Assembly (NCBI GenBank): GCA_021792615.1
Contig: JAJYUJ010000038.1
Location: forward strand, 1 to 22,647
Source: a bacterium
GTDB taxonomy: Bacteria; JAMCPX01
Direction: 5' to 3'
DNA length: 22,647 nucleotides
Within the stretch, counting starts at the first letter, position 1, and each line of letters starts with the position of its first letter. Of this stretch, positions 1 to 7,076 are shown one piece after another. The notes below the pieces were generated by a model that was given only the letters and a program-made list of their open reading frames with translations, was not told where the DNA came from and did no database searches. The position numbers were made by a program, and so were the translations under genes.

Positions 1-6
1 GAGATA

Positions 7-72
7 TAAGCGTGACGATCCACGCTAAAAGACGGGCTTTCTGCCCATAGGGGAAACGGTCTGTCACGCTTA
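7..72. repeat. 10-bp inverted repeat with alternative internal pairing
   Basis: TAAGCGTGAC at 7-16 is the exact reverse complement of GTCACGCTTA at 63-72. The inner bases 9-14 can instead form a 6-bp hairpin with 21-26 across a 6-nt loop. A separate GGGC-TTTCT-GCCC hairpin sits between the arms at 34-46. Mutually exclusive pairings are typical of attenuators or switches. The window begins 6 bases upstream, so the full context is cut off. Confidence 0.45.
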
Positions 73-167
73 ATTACCTTACCTTTTTGTACTGAATAAT
101 ACCATATTTTGAACATACAAGGGGAAGGAAGGATGAGGTCTCATGAAGAAACCCATAGACCTCCCAC

Positions 168-194
168 GACCCATGCCCCGGATGGGTACCCCGT
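168..194. repeat. Short repeat, copy 1 (GACCC...TGGGTACCCCGT)
   Basis: This copy begins GACCC at 168 and ends TGGGTACCCCGT at 183-194. A second copy in the same orientation is at 4041-4069, also in a gene-less stretch. The terminal 12 bases and the initial GACCC are identical, while the middle differs by length and substitutions. In both, the GACCC side can pair with the GGGT side as a hairpin. Confidence 0.4.
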
Positions 195-359
195 TCAGGG
201 GAGGTTTATGACGCACCCCTTAGCCCATTTTTATAGAGGGGGAAACAATAGACGGTCAGCACGTTGGATCCACCCCGGTTGTATGAACCTGAAAACAATG
301 TTATGTTGCATCTTAACGCTGTTGATGAACCAATGGCTAACAAAAGGGGGTAATGGAGT

Positions 360-1271
360 ATGAGCTTTACCAGAACGGATGTTGAGTTTATCAGTCATGG
401 CGAAAGATGCGGAGCATGGCTTTACCGGCCCGATAACGTGGAAAGACCTCCTCTGGTTATTATGGCCCACGGCTTTGGTGCGCTGAGGACATTCCGCATG
501 GAGCCTTATGCCGAGAAATTCGTCAATCAGGGTATGTCGGTTTTGATGTTCGATTACCGTGGTTTTGGCGACAGCGAGGGCTACCCCCGCAATCTGATAT
601 CCCCCAAAAAGCATATCCAGGACTGGCGTTCCGCCATAGCCTACGCCCGGAGAATCAGGTGGATCGATCAGAGCAAGATCGGCTTGTGGGGAACATCGTA
701 CAGCGGCGGCCATGTGCTCTGTGTAGCAGCCAAAGAACCCGATATCGCCGCTATCGTCATACAGGTCCCCTTTGTCAACGGACTTTCATCAAGCTTGAAT
801 ATGGGGAAGGCCCTTGGCTGGGGTTTTATAGGCATGGCCACTGCGGCAATCCTCCGGGATCTGTGGCACATGATTACTTTCAGGTCGCCCTACTACATAC
901 CCGGCTTCGGTAAACCCGGCGAAGCAGCAATACTCTCGACCCCGGATTGCTATGACGGTATTATGTCTTTTGTCCCACCGGCCAATGTGGATTGGGATAT
1001 GACCACTCCTGCCAGGGCCATGCTCTCTCTGATTTTGTATTATCCAAGTACAAGGGCACGCAAGGTTACATGCCCTGCCCTGGTCATTGCCGGTGAGCGG
1101 GATTCTTTGATCCCGTTTGAATTCGTCAAAAAAACAGCCGCCAGGATGCCGGATGCCAAATTGATCGGCCTTCCGTGCGGTCATTTCGAACCATACGTGG
1201 GCGACACCTTTGAGGTGGTTTCAGATCACGAGACCCGTTTTTTCAGAGAACATCTTTCAGCCCCGGCATGA
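360..1271 (+). CDS. Alpha/beta-hydrolase fold protein
   Basis: A 303-residue cytosolic alpha/beta hydrolase with no signal peptide. The oxyanion region HGFGA lies near residue 37. The nucleophile elbow GTSYSGG starts at residue 111, making Ser113 the likely nucleophile, by analogy with GxSYxG enzymes, and Ser115 a possible alternative. The acid is probably Asp248 in GERDSLIP and the base His275 in CGHFEPY. A cap insertion of about 70 residues separates elbow and acid. The family includes dienelactone-hydrolase-like and YcjY-like proteins acting on esters or acyl groups; the substrate cannot be read from sequence. The ATG at 360 follows a GGGGGT tract and a GGAG directly against the start. The gene stands alone on the plus strand, with a likely terminator just downstream. 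Its base composition appears more GC-rich than the genes at the other end of the window. Confidence 0.85.
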   Translation: MSFTRTDVEFISHGERCGAWLYRPDNVERPPLVIMAHGFGALRTFRMEPYAEKFVNQGMSVLMFDYRGFGDSEGYPRNLISPKKHIQDWRSAIAYARRIRWIDQSKIGLWGTSYSGGHVLCVAAKEPDIAAIVIQVPFVNGLSSSLNMGKALGWGFIGMATAAILRDLWHMITFRSPYYIPGFGKPGEAAILSTPDCYDGIMSFVPPANVDWDMTTPARAMLSLILYYPSTRARKVTCPALVIAGERDSLIPFEFVKKTAARMPDAKLIGLPCGHFEPYVGDTFEVVSDHETRFFREHLSAPA

Positions 1272-1277
1272 ATTATA

Positions 1278-1302
1278 GGGAGCGAAAATGCCCCCGTTTT
1301 TT
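1278..1302 (+). terminator. Probable rho-independent terminator of the hydrolase gene
   Basis: GGGAGC at 1278-1283 pairs with GCCCCC at 1290-1295, with one A-C mismatch, around a GAAAAT loop. After one G comes a run of six T at 1297-1302. It starts 6 bases after the hydrolase stop codon. Confidence 0.5.
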
Positions 1303-1431
1303 GACTATTGGTGTCTTACATGGTTAGCACGCGATTCAAAAATCGACTGGTACTATCCATACTGCCGGATTATTGTTACCCAAGGTGCATATGCATGCTC
1401 CGGGGGCATCAAGCAGTGATGTGTTCAGCAG

Positions 1432-2022
1432 TTAATATCGTCTTCTTCCCGGGAACTCTCTTCGGGTGACTGCAGAATGAGGGGCAAGGATATGATAATT
1501 GAACGACGCCAAAAACAACACATGGTCGGCATCCCACCAGCTCGGACGGACGACATTGAGCCTCATCTCCCCGCCGATTCCCATTTCCGGTGTGAAAAGA
1601 TATTCAATCCCTACGCCGGACGCAAACCCGAGATCGGCCTCGCTGGCGCCAGGGGCACTCCAGAAATTCAGGCTGAATCCCGCATCTCCATACGCCCTCA
1701 AATTCGGAGCTACGGTATAGAAATACCGGCCGAGGAAAAACAGGGGGATATTACTGACTGACCCTCCGTTACCCGACCAGCTGAAGTAACCGATCTCCCC
1801 TACACCTTCGAGGCCGTCGTCCCCCCTCGCAGGTATATGATCGAGGAATTGATATGCAAACGACCCAAAGATTGCACCGATGCCCACTCCAACACCAGGT
1901 GCTGGAGATGTCGCAAAACCCAACTTTCCACCAATCGTCATATCCCCCGTTGCCGCCCTGGAGGTTCCGGGTAACAGGAACGGTATAAGGGTACATGCTA
2001 AAACTAAAGCATACTTTTTCAC
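1432..2022 (-). CDS. Secreted, putative outer-membrane beta-barrel protein
   Basis: The protein opens with a classic signal peptide when started at the GTG at 2022: Lys-Lys, a hydrophobic run (YALVLACTLIPFLLPG) and a TSRA-A cleavage site. The mature part of about 170 residues is rich in Gly, Phe, Tyr and Trp with alternating hydrophobic stretches (GKLGFATSP, VGVGIGAIFGSF, GRYFYTVAPNLRAYGDAGFSL, VGIEYLFTPEMGIGGEM, FLASFNYHIL). These resemble the outer-membrane beta-barrel (OmpA/OprF-type porin-fold) superfamily. The GTG has GGAG 4 bases upstream. A longer start, ATG at 2151, has a stronger ribosome-binding site (GAGAGGTG), but would put 43 Pro/Ser-rich residues before the signal peptide, which is unusual. 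I prefer 2022 on protein grounds. Function within the family is unknown. No linked partner gene is evident. Confidence 0.7.
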   Translation of the reverse strand: MKKYALVLACTLIPFLLPGTSRAATGDMTIGGKLGFATSPAPGVGVGIGAIFGSFAYQFLDHIPARGDDGLEGVGEIGYFSWSGNGGSVSNIPLFFLGRYFYTVAPNLRAYGDAGFSLNFWSAPGASEADLGFASGVGIEYLFTPEMGIGGEMRLNVVRPSWWDADHVLFLASFNYHILAPHSAVTRREFPGRRRY

Positions 2023-2244
2023 GGCACTCCGCAAATTAGATGTGCTGCGGGATGGTTCCGGTCCTTGGCTGCCCGTCTCCCGACATACCGGGGGAACTCC
2101 GGATGGGTCAAACGGTGATTTCACTTTACCAAACGGAATAACTGTTTCCATTTTTCACCTCTCAAGAGTTTTAAAGTACTCAGCAATTGTTAAAAAAACT
2201 TAAAGTCCTGCTTGCCGTTGTGACTGGCAGACCCCGTATTTTCC

Positions 2245-3675
2245 TTACCGCTTTTCTTTCATCGCCTTCTTCATTCTCCGGGTACTCGCTTTCGTCTTCA
2301 GGAGAATATAGGGCACATAGTACAGGAGCCTCAAGAGACGCCTGGGCGTCAGGATGCCCAGCTTGAACGCCTTTCCCGTGATCTGCATGACCTGCCCGGG
2401 GGTGTAGAAATCACGGTCGATCCTCTTGAGGATCGTCGTCAGCTCCTTCCTGCCATACTTCTCGGAATATATCCCGTTGTCCTTGCCGATGTAATATCCC
2501 TTGTTCGCTTTAACGATGTCTTCCAATGCGGAAAATTTCTCCCACCTGAGCCTGCTCAGAGAAATGAAGTCGATGCCTATTTCACGTGCATACGAAGAGA
2601 TCTCCAGCATTTCCTCTTCAACCTCGCCGATAATCCCGATAATAAAATACCCGTTAATGAGCATACCCGAATCTGCAAGGACATGGAACACCTCTTTCAC
2701 CCTGGCCGTTTTAAAGCCTTTCTGAAGTGCATCCAGCGACTTGTCCTGGGCAGACTCCAGTCCCACCATCAGGATCTTAAACCCAGCCTTCTTCATCTTC
2801 TCGACCAAAGCAGGTTTTCGCGCGATGTCGATCCGTACGTTGCACAGGAACATCTTTTTTATCCCTTTCTCAATGATGAGGTCGCAGATCTTCTCGACCC
2901 TCTTCATGTCCGCGGTAAAGTTGTCGTCTACAAACGCCACAAAATCGGCATCTATAGACTCTATTTCTTCGACTGTGGATTCGGGGCTCCTCGCCTCCCA
3001 TTTCCGCAGCTGTCCCAGCGGGTTAAGCTTGAAGCTGCAAAATTTACAGCTGTAAGGGCATCCCCGCGAACTCATAATGGCATCGAATCCAAATCCCAGG
3101 TCAATCCCTTTAATTGTAGCACGGTAGTTTGTCGTCCTGAGACTCCTGTTCGGTCTTCTAACTTCTTGAAGAGAAAACAACTGTCTGGATTCATTATGAA
3201 TGACTTTGCCCTTGTCCAGATACGATATGCCCTTCACCTCTTCCATGGGTCTGCCGCTAAAGAGGTCCCTCAGCGTCAATTCACCCTCCCCCCTTACAAT
3301 TACGGATATGTTCGGACACCGGGTAAACAGGTCCTCGACGAAATCCGTGGCCTGCCGGCCTCCCACGATGACCCTTACCTGGGGAGGAATCTGCCGTATC
3401 ACGGCACACACTTCATCGTAGGTGTAATTCCAGTTCACACTTACCAGAGCAGTATCGATAGAAGGCGTAAAATAACCCATAGGGTCTTTCACGTACCTGA
3501 AATCAACGATACGAATACTTTCGACCATATCGCTGACAGCGGTTGCGACATACTCGAGACCGATGGGCGGGAAAAACTCGTAAACAGGTACTTCCTTTAC
3601 GTAAGGGTACAGGCAGAGCACATTATTCGGCTTTATCCCCTCACGCATTTTTAAATCAACAGTTCCGGTTATCAT
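2245..3675 (-). CDS. B12-binding-type radical SAM protein
   Basis: A 476-residue radical SAM enzyme. The N-terminal part (about residues 17-150) resembles the Rossmann-like cobalamin-binding domain of the BchE/HpnJ-type class, with YPYVKEVPVYEFFPPIGLEYVA, IVDFRY and VIVGGRQAT, but I see no DxHxxG cobalamin ligand motif. The radical SAM core follows, with SRGCPYSCKFCSF placing cluster cysteines at 206, 210 and 213. FVDDNF and the later VGLESAQDKSLDALQKG and FIIGIIGE segments are typical of this class. The tail is very basic (RRMKKAMKEKR) after a hydrophobic YYVPYILL, suggesting peripheral membrane contact. Such proteins do methylations or rearrangements in lipid, cofactor and natural-product pathways; the substrate cannot be named here. 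The ATG at 3675 lacks a good ribosome-binding site and the ATG at 3648 is an alternative. It is not in an evident operon. Confidence 0.85.
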   Translation of the reverse strand: MITGTVDLKMREGIKPNNVLCLYPYVKEVPVYEFFPPIGLEYVATAVSDMVESIRIVDFRYVKDPMGYFTPSIDTALVSVNWNYTYDEVCAVIRQIPPQVRVIVGGRQATDFVEDLFTRCPNISVIVRGEGELTLRDLFSGRPMEEVKGISYLDKGKVIHNESRQLFSLQEVRRPNRSLRTTNYRATIKGIDLGFGFDAIMSSRGCPYSCKFCSFKLNPLGQLRKWEARSPESTVEEIESIDADFVAFVDDNFTADMKRVEKICDLIIEKGIKKMFLCNVRIDIARKPALVEKMKKAGFKILMVGLESAQDKSLDALQKGFKTARVKEVFHVLADSGMLINGYFIIGIIGEVEEEMLEISSYAREIGIDFISLSRLRWEKFSALEDIVKANKGYYIGKDNGIYSEKYGRKELTTILKRIDRDFYTPGQVMQITGKAFKLGILTPRRLLRLLYYVPYILLKTKASTRRMKKAMKEKR

Positions 3676-3879
3676 ATTTTTTGACTATTATCCCCTCAAT
3701 TATTTGTAGCAGATAAAATCCAATTAATTTTTTACCATATTCGGAGGAAATTGCAACTACTTATTTTTCATTAACCCGAAAAATGCAATAAGGAAGTTTA
3801 CTTATTCGCTCAATCCCGCGATCCTCCTGATATCTATACGTTTCCTTATAGAAACGAGCTTTTAGTCCTCTGTATGTTC

Positions 3880-3975
3880 ACCCCGTTAGAAACTCAGCAG
3901 ATGATAATTTGTACGACGATAGATTGAAAATTTATTATAAAAAAATCTGTATTATTCCGACATTTCTAACGGGGT
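3880..3975. repeat. 96-bp palindromic element with 13-bp terminal inverted repeats
   Basis: ACCCCGTTAGAAA at 3880-3892 is the exact reverse complement of TTTCTAACGGGGT at 3963-3975. The 70-bp interior is AT-rich and encodes nothing. This architecture fits a small non-autonomous (MITE-like) element or an intergenic structured repeat. A related arm, differing at one base in the core (CTCCGTTAGAAA at 8208-8219), lies just upstream of prfB. No target-site duplication was evident. Confidence 0.6.
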
Positions 3976-4040
3976 TTATATGCTATTACCCGGTATGGTT
4001 TCCTCATCGGACTTTCGAAGAATACCTTTGTTTGACGCGC

Positions 4041-4069
4041 GACCCTTCCCTGCCGGGTGGGTACCCCGT
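4041..4069. repeat. Short repeat, copy 2 (GACCC...TGGGTACCCCGT)
   Basis: Second copy of the motif at 168-194, in the same orientation, with 12 identical terminal bases and the same GACCC start. Here the flanks add a GCGAC/GTCGC stem (4040-4044/4068-4072). Confidence 0.4.
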
Positions 4070-4154
4070 CGCTCATTACATAAACTTCCTCATTTTCAAA
4101 CGCATTTTTTGGGTTAAGGAGAACATGCCCAAGAAAATGAAACAAAACAGCGCT

Positions 4155-5579
4155 CTATTCGTACCGCAGAGTTTCCGCGGGAGGTAGTTTTGAGGCCTTA
4201 TAGGAAGGATAGATGGTAGCGAGAAAACTGACAATGATCGCTGCTATGGCAACAATGATAAAGATCTCCGGACGCATGGTAACCGGCAGTGTGTCTATAT
4301 AGTAAACATCCTTCGGCAGGCTGATAAAATGGTACTGTTTCAGCAACAGGCAGAGAATATAACCGAACAACAGTCCAAGTCCTGTCCCGATGACCCCTAT
4401 GAACAGTCCCTGATAGACGAATATCTTCATAATACTTCTGTCTGTCGCACCGAGTGCCTTCAGTATGGCTATGTCCTTGGTCTTTTCGACAACAACCATA
4501 ATGAGACTGCTCACTATACCGAGAGCGCCGACCATGATTATCAGAATAAGAATGATAAACATGACGGTCTTTTCAAGCTTCAATGCGGTGAACAGGTTAC
4601 GGTTCGTGGCCTCCCAGCTCCGTGCGTAGTAGGGAAATCCGAGTTCCTTTTGGATCAGATGTGCAACCTGGCGTGCCTTGAATATGTCTTTTATCTTGAT
4701 CTCCAGACCCGTAACATCGCTGTCCATGTTCAGGAACTGCTGTGCATTGGACAGAGACAGGTATGCGAGGCCTGAATCATACTCATACATCCCGGTCGAG
4801 AAAATTCCTACCACCTTGAACTTTTTCATCCTCGGGATCATCCCGAGAGGCGTCATAACACCGAGCGGCGATATGATATTCACCGTATCTCCGTAGACAA
4901 CACCCAGGCTGCGTGCAAGTTCCTTTCCGATGATAATGCCGCCTATCCGCGCATTGCTCTCGGGGTCCTTGTACGTACCTGCAAGCTGTGAGATACCTCC
5001 CTGCAGCATGGTCTTTGAAAGGTCCGTTACCTGAGTAACCGTCGTCGGATCAACGCCCCTAAGCACCACACCCGTAACATTATCATGTGACGAAAGCATT
5101 GCCTGACTATAAATAAACGGTGTTACACCTACGATCTGATGTGCAAGGCTTAGTTTGTCATCGTATGCTATCTCCTGCGTCAATCCGGAAAACAAAGACC
5201 GTGTTTTTGACCATGTCTTTTGAATAAGGTTTTGTTTTTCCGAAGGTACGGAATTGTCGGCAATAACTTTAGAATTATTATCTATTATTTTTGTTTCTTG
5301 CTTGTTTATATCGGTTTTTATGGTATGCCGGAGAAATTGCTCTATCTTATTGTAATGATTAATCCCGCCTGAGAATTTCAAAACAACGATATGCGCATTG
5401 GTTCCAAGTATCTTGCCCCGCAGATCATCCTCAAAGCCAGTCATGACCGACAGCACAATGATCAACGCCATGACCCCGACCATGATTCCGATAATGGAAA
5501 GCAATGTTATGATGGATATGAATTTTTGTCTTTTTTTCGATTGTATGTATCTGAGGCTCACGCCGAATTCATAGCCCAT
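4155..5579 (-). CDS. lolC: Lipoprotein-releasing ABC transporter permease (LolC/LolE family)
   Basis: Inner-membrane permease of the Lol system, which extracts outer-membrane lipoproteins and hands them to LolA. The N-terminus matches the family: LRYIQSKKRQKFIS, a first TM segment (about 20-46, IITLLSIIGIMVGVMALIIVLSVM) and the signature MTGFEDDL. A large periplasmic domain follows, then three C-terminal TM segments after the FtsX-like AILKALGATDRSIMKIFVYQG. At 474 residues it is longer than the usual 400-415. The excess is a polar insertion at about residues 89-147, coded by AT-rich DNA at 5139-5315. The ATG at 5579 has GGAG 5 bases ahead, embedded in the end of lysS, and starts 2 bases after the lysS stop, so it is translationally coupled. 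A GTG at 5585 is a possible longer start. The partner ATPase gene lolD is not adjacent. Confidence 0.9.
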   Translation of the reverse strand: MGYEFGVSLRYIQSKKRQKFISIITLLSIIGIMVGVMALIIVLSVMTGFEDDLRGKILGTNAHIVVLKFSGGINHYNKIEQFLRHTIKTDINKQETKIIDNNSKVIADNSVPSEKQNLIQKTWSKTRSLFSGLTQEIAYDDKLSLAHQIVGVTPFIYSQAMLSSHDNVTGVVLRGVDPTTVTQVTDLSKTMLQGGISQLAGTYKDPESNARIGGIIIGKELARSLGVVYGDTVNIISPLGVMTPLGMIPRMKKFKVVGIFSTGMYEYDSGLAYLSLSNAQQFLNMDSDVTGLEIKIKDIFKARQVAHLIQKELGFPYYARSWEATNRNLFTALKLEKTVMFIILILIIMVGALGIVSSLIMVVVEKTKDIAILKALGATDRSIMKIFVYQGLFIGVIGTGLGLLFGYILCLLLKQYHFISLPKDVYYIDTLPVTMRPEIFIIVAIAAIIVSFLATIYPSYKASKLPPAETLRYE

Positions 5580-5581
5580 GT

Positions 5582-7054
5582 TCACTCCTGTTTCTTAAGC
5601 AGCGGGAACAATATCACTTCCCGTATGGAAGGTGAGCCGGTGAAAAGCATGACAAGCCTGTCGATGCCTATGCCCTCGCCTGCTGTCGGAGGGAGCCCTG
5701 TTTCGAGGGCATTGATATAGTCCTCGTCCATTTCTTTCAACCCTTCCTCCGCAGTCCGGATCTGCTTTTGAAACCTTTGTTCCTGATCTATGGGGTCATT
5801 GAGTTCCGAGAACGCATTGGCAATCTCAATACCTGCAATATAAAGCTCGAAGCGATCGACCTTGTCCGGCTGTTTGTCGCTGCGGCGTGCGAGCGGAGAA
5901 ACATCCACGGGAAAATCGGTTATGAAGGTCGGCTGGATCAGTTTTTCTTCAACCACCCTGTCAAAAAGCTCGATCTGCAGGTCGGCTAAACCTGCATTCC
6001 TGTCGGTCTTCAGCTTATGCGCATCAGCGTACTGAAGGAGCTGTTCTTTATTGCCGATGTCCTCTGTTTTTATCCCGGTGTGCACGGACAGCGCTTCAGA
6101 GAACCCCAGCCGTTTGAAAGGTGGCACAAGCGATATGGATTCGCCGTTGAATGTTATCGTCCGGTCAGTGCCGGACTGTTTTATGAGGAAAGAAAACAGA
6201 TCCTGGGTCAGCTTGATCAGGTCTTCGTAATCAGCGTAGGCATAGTAGAATTCGAGCATGGTGAATTCCGGATTATGTTTCGTAGACACACCTTCGTTGC
6301 GGAAATTGCGGTTTATTTCAAATACGCGATCCATTCCGCCGACGACAAGTCTCTTCAGATAAAGCTCGGGTGCGATCCTCAGATAGAGAGGCATATTGAG
6401 AGCATTATGGTATGTCTTGAACGGCTTGGCGGCAGCTCCGCCGGCAATCGGATGCATCATAGGAGTTTCGACCTCGATAAATTCAAGAGATTTGAAAAAT
6501 GTGCGTATCGCATCGATGATCGCAGCCCTCTTTATAAAGACCTGCTTGACGGGCTCGTTGACGATCAAATCGACATACCTCCGCCGGTACCGTATCTCGA
6601 CGTCTTTTAAACCATGCCACTTTTCGGGCAGATCGTTCAACGTCTTGTTCAGTATCCTGAATCTGGATGCACGGAGCGTCAGCTCGCCTGTTTTTGTTTT
6701 GAACGGCGTCCCTTCAACCCAGACAATATCTCCCGAGTCAAGCAATTGGAAGGCAGCGAATTCCTTTTCGTCTATCTTGCCCTTCTGAAGGTACGCCTGC
6801 ATCCTGCCCCCCCGGTCCTGGATAACGATGAATGCCGATTTCCCGAAACTCCGTACAATCATGACCCTGCCGGCTATGGATACCATATCCGTTAAGCCTT
6901 CGAGCGACTCATGCGTACGGTCTCCGTAGAGCGACAATACCTGTGCCGACGTATGCGATGGCTTTACATCATTGGGATACAGGGGGAATCCAAGCTCTTT
7001 GAGCTGCTTCAGCTTATTGTATCTTGTTTGAAATATTTCATTATTTTCTTTCAT
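5582..7054 (-). CDS. lysS: Lysyl-tRNA synthetase, class II
   Basis: Charges tRNA-Lys with lysine in the cytosol. An N-terminal OB-fold anticodon-binding domain (VSIAGRVMIVRSFGKSAFIVIQDRGG, about residues 46-70) is followed by the class II catalytic core. Motif 2 is FRNEGVSTKHNPEF, followed by TMLEFYYAYADY. The family segment ELYIAGIEIANAFSELNDP is present, and motif 3 is GEGIGIDRLVMLF near the C-terminus. At 490 residues it has normal length. The ATG at 7054 has AAGGA 7 bases upstream; the GTG at 7072 would add six residues with no better signal. It starts 22 bases after the prfB stop and runs directly into lolC, giving a prfB-lysS-lolC transcription unit like those of other Deltaproteobacteria. 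Confidence 0.95.
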   Translation of the reverse strand: MKENNEIFQTRYNKLKQLKELGFPLYPNDVKPSHTSAQVLSLYGDRTHESLEGLTDMVSIAGRVMIVRSFGKSAFIVIQDRGGRMQAYLQKGKIDEKEFAAFQLLDSGDIVWVEGTPFKTKTGELTLRASRFRILNKTLNDLPEKWHGLKDVEIRYRRRYVDLIVNEPVKQVFIKRAAIIDAIRTFFKSLEFIEVETPMMHPIAGGAAAKPFKTYHNALNMPLYLRIAPELYLKRLVVGGMDRVFEINRNFRNEGVSTKHNPEFTMLEFYYAYADYEDLIKLTQDLFSFLIKQSGTDRTITFNGESISLVPPFKRLGFSEALSVHTGIKTEDIGNKEQLLQYADAHKLKTDRNAGLADLQIELFDRVVEEKLIQPTFITDFPVDVSPLARRSDKQPDKVDRFELYIAGIEIANAFSELNDPIDQEQRFQKQIRTAEEGLKEMDEDYINALETGLPPTAGEGIGIDRLVMLFTGSPSIREVILFPLLKKQE

Positions 7055-7076
7055 GCTTCCATCCTTCCACACGGAT

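Larger units (their letters stand above)
1..359. other. Gene-poor, hairpin-rich segment upstream of the hydrolase gene
   Basis: No convincing gene lies here, but the stretch is dense in short perfect inverted repeats. A 10-bp pair is at 7-16/63-72 (TAAGCGTGAC / GTCACGCTTA). The bases AGCGTG at 9-14 can also pair with CACGCT at 21-26, so two foldings exclude each other. A GGGC/GCCC hairpin is at 34-46, a 7-bp pair GAGGTCT/AGACCTC at 135-141/157-163, a 6-bp pair ACCCAT/ATGGGT at 169-174/182-187, and CCCC/GGGG at 189-192/198-201. This could be the structured 5' leader of the downstream gene or decayed repeat DNA. I matched it to no riboswitch class. A weak ORF from 109 or 133 ends at 363, overlapping the hydrolase start by ATGA, but its protein looks like nothing known. 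Confidence 0.4.
3676..4154. other. Gene-less 479-bp stretch between the radical SAM gene and lolC
   Basis: I see no credible gene here. It contains the 96-bp inverted-repeat element at 3880-3975, the second copy of the TGGGTACCCCGT repeat at 4058-4069, and a small perfect hairpin CGTTTC/GAAACG at 3839-3856. GCGAC at 4040-4044 and GTCGC at 4068-4072 also form a stem. A frame from 3909 to 4187 on the plus strand is open but looks random and runs antiparallel into the end of lolC. This is the place where lolD might be expected; no ATPase motif (Walker A, LSGGQ) is visible on either strand. Confidence 0.55.

Noticed and set aside
1-72. Cobalamin or cyclic-di-GMP riboswitch
   Set aside because: The conserved boxes of these classes are absent, and the window cuts off the upstream part.
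109-363. 84-codon frame ending in ATGA overlap with the hydrolase
   Set aside because: It opens with TTG, has no recognisable domain and covers hairpin-rich DNA. The overlap could be chance.
2683-3654. 323-codon plus-strand frame
   Set aside because: It is a shadow of the radical SAM gene, whose motifs are clear on the minus strand.
3909-4187. 92-codon plus-strand frame
   Set aside because: It begins inside the inverted-repeat element, runs into the antisense of lolC, and its protein sequence looks random.
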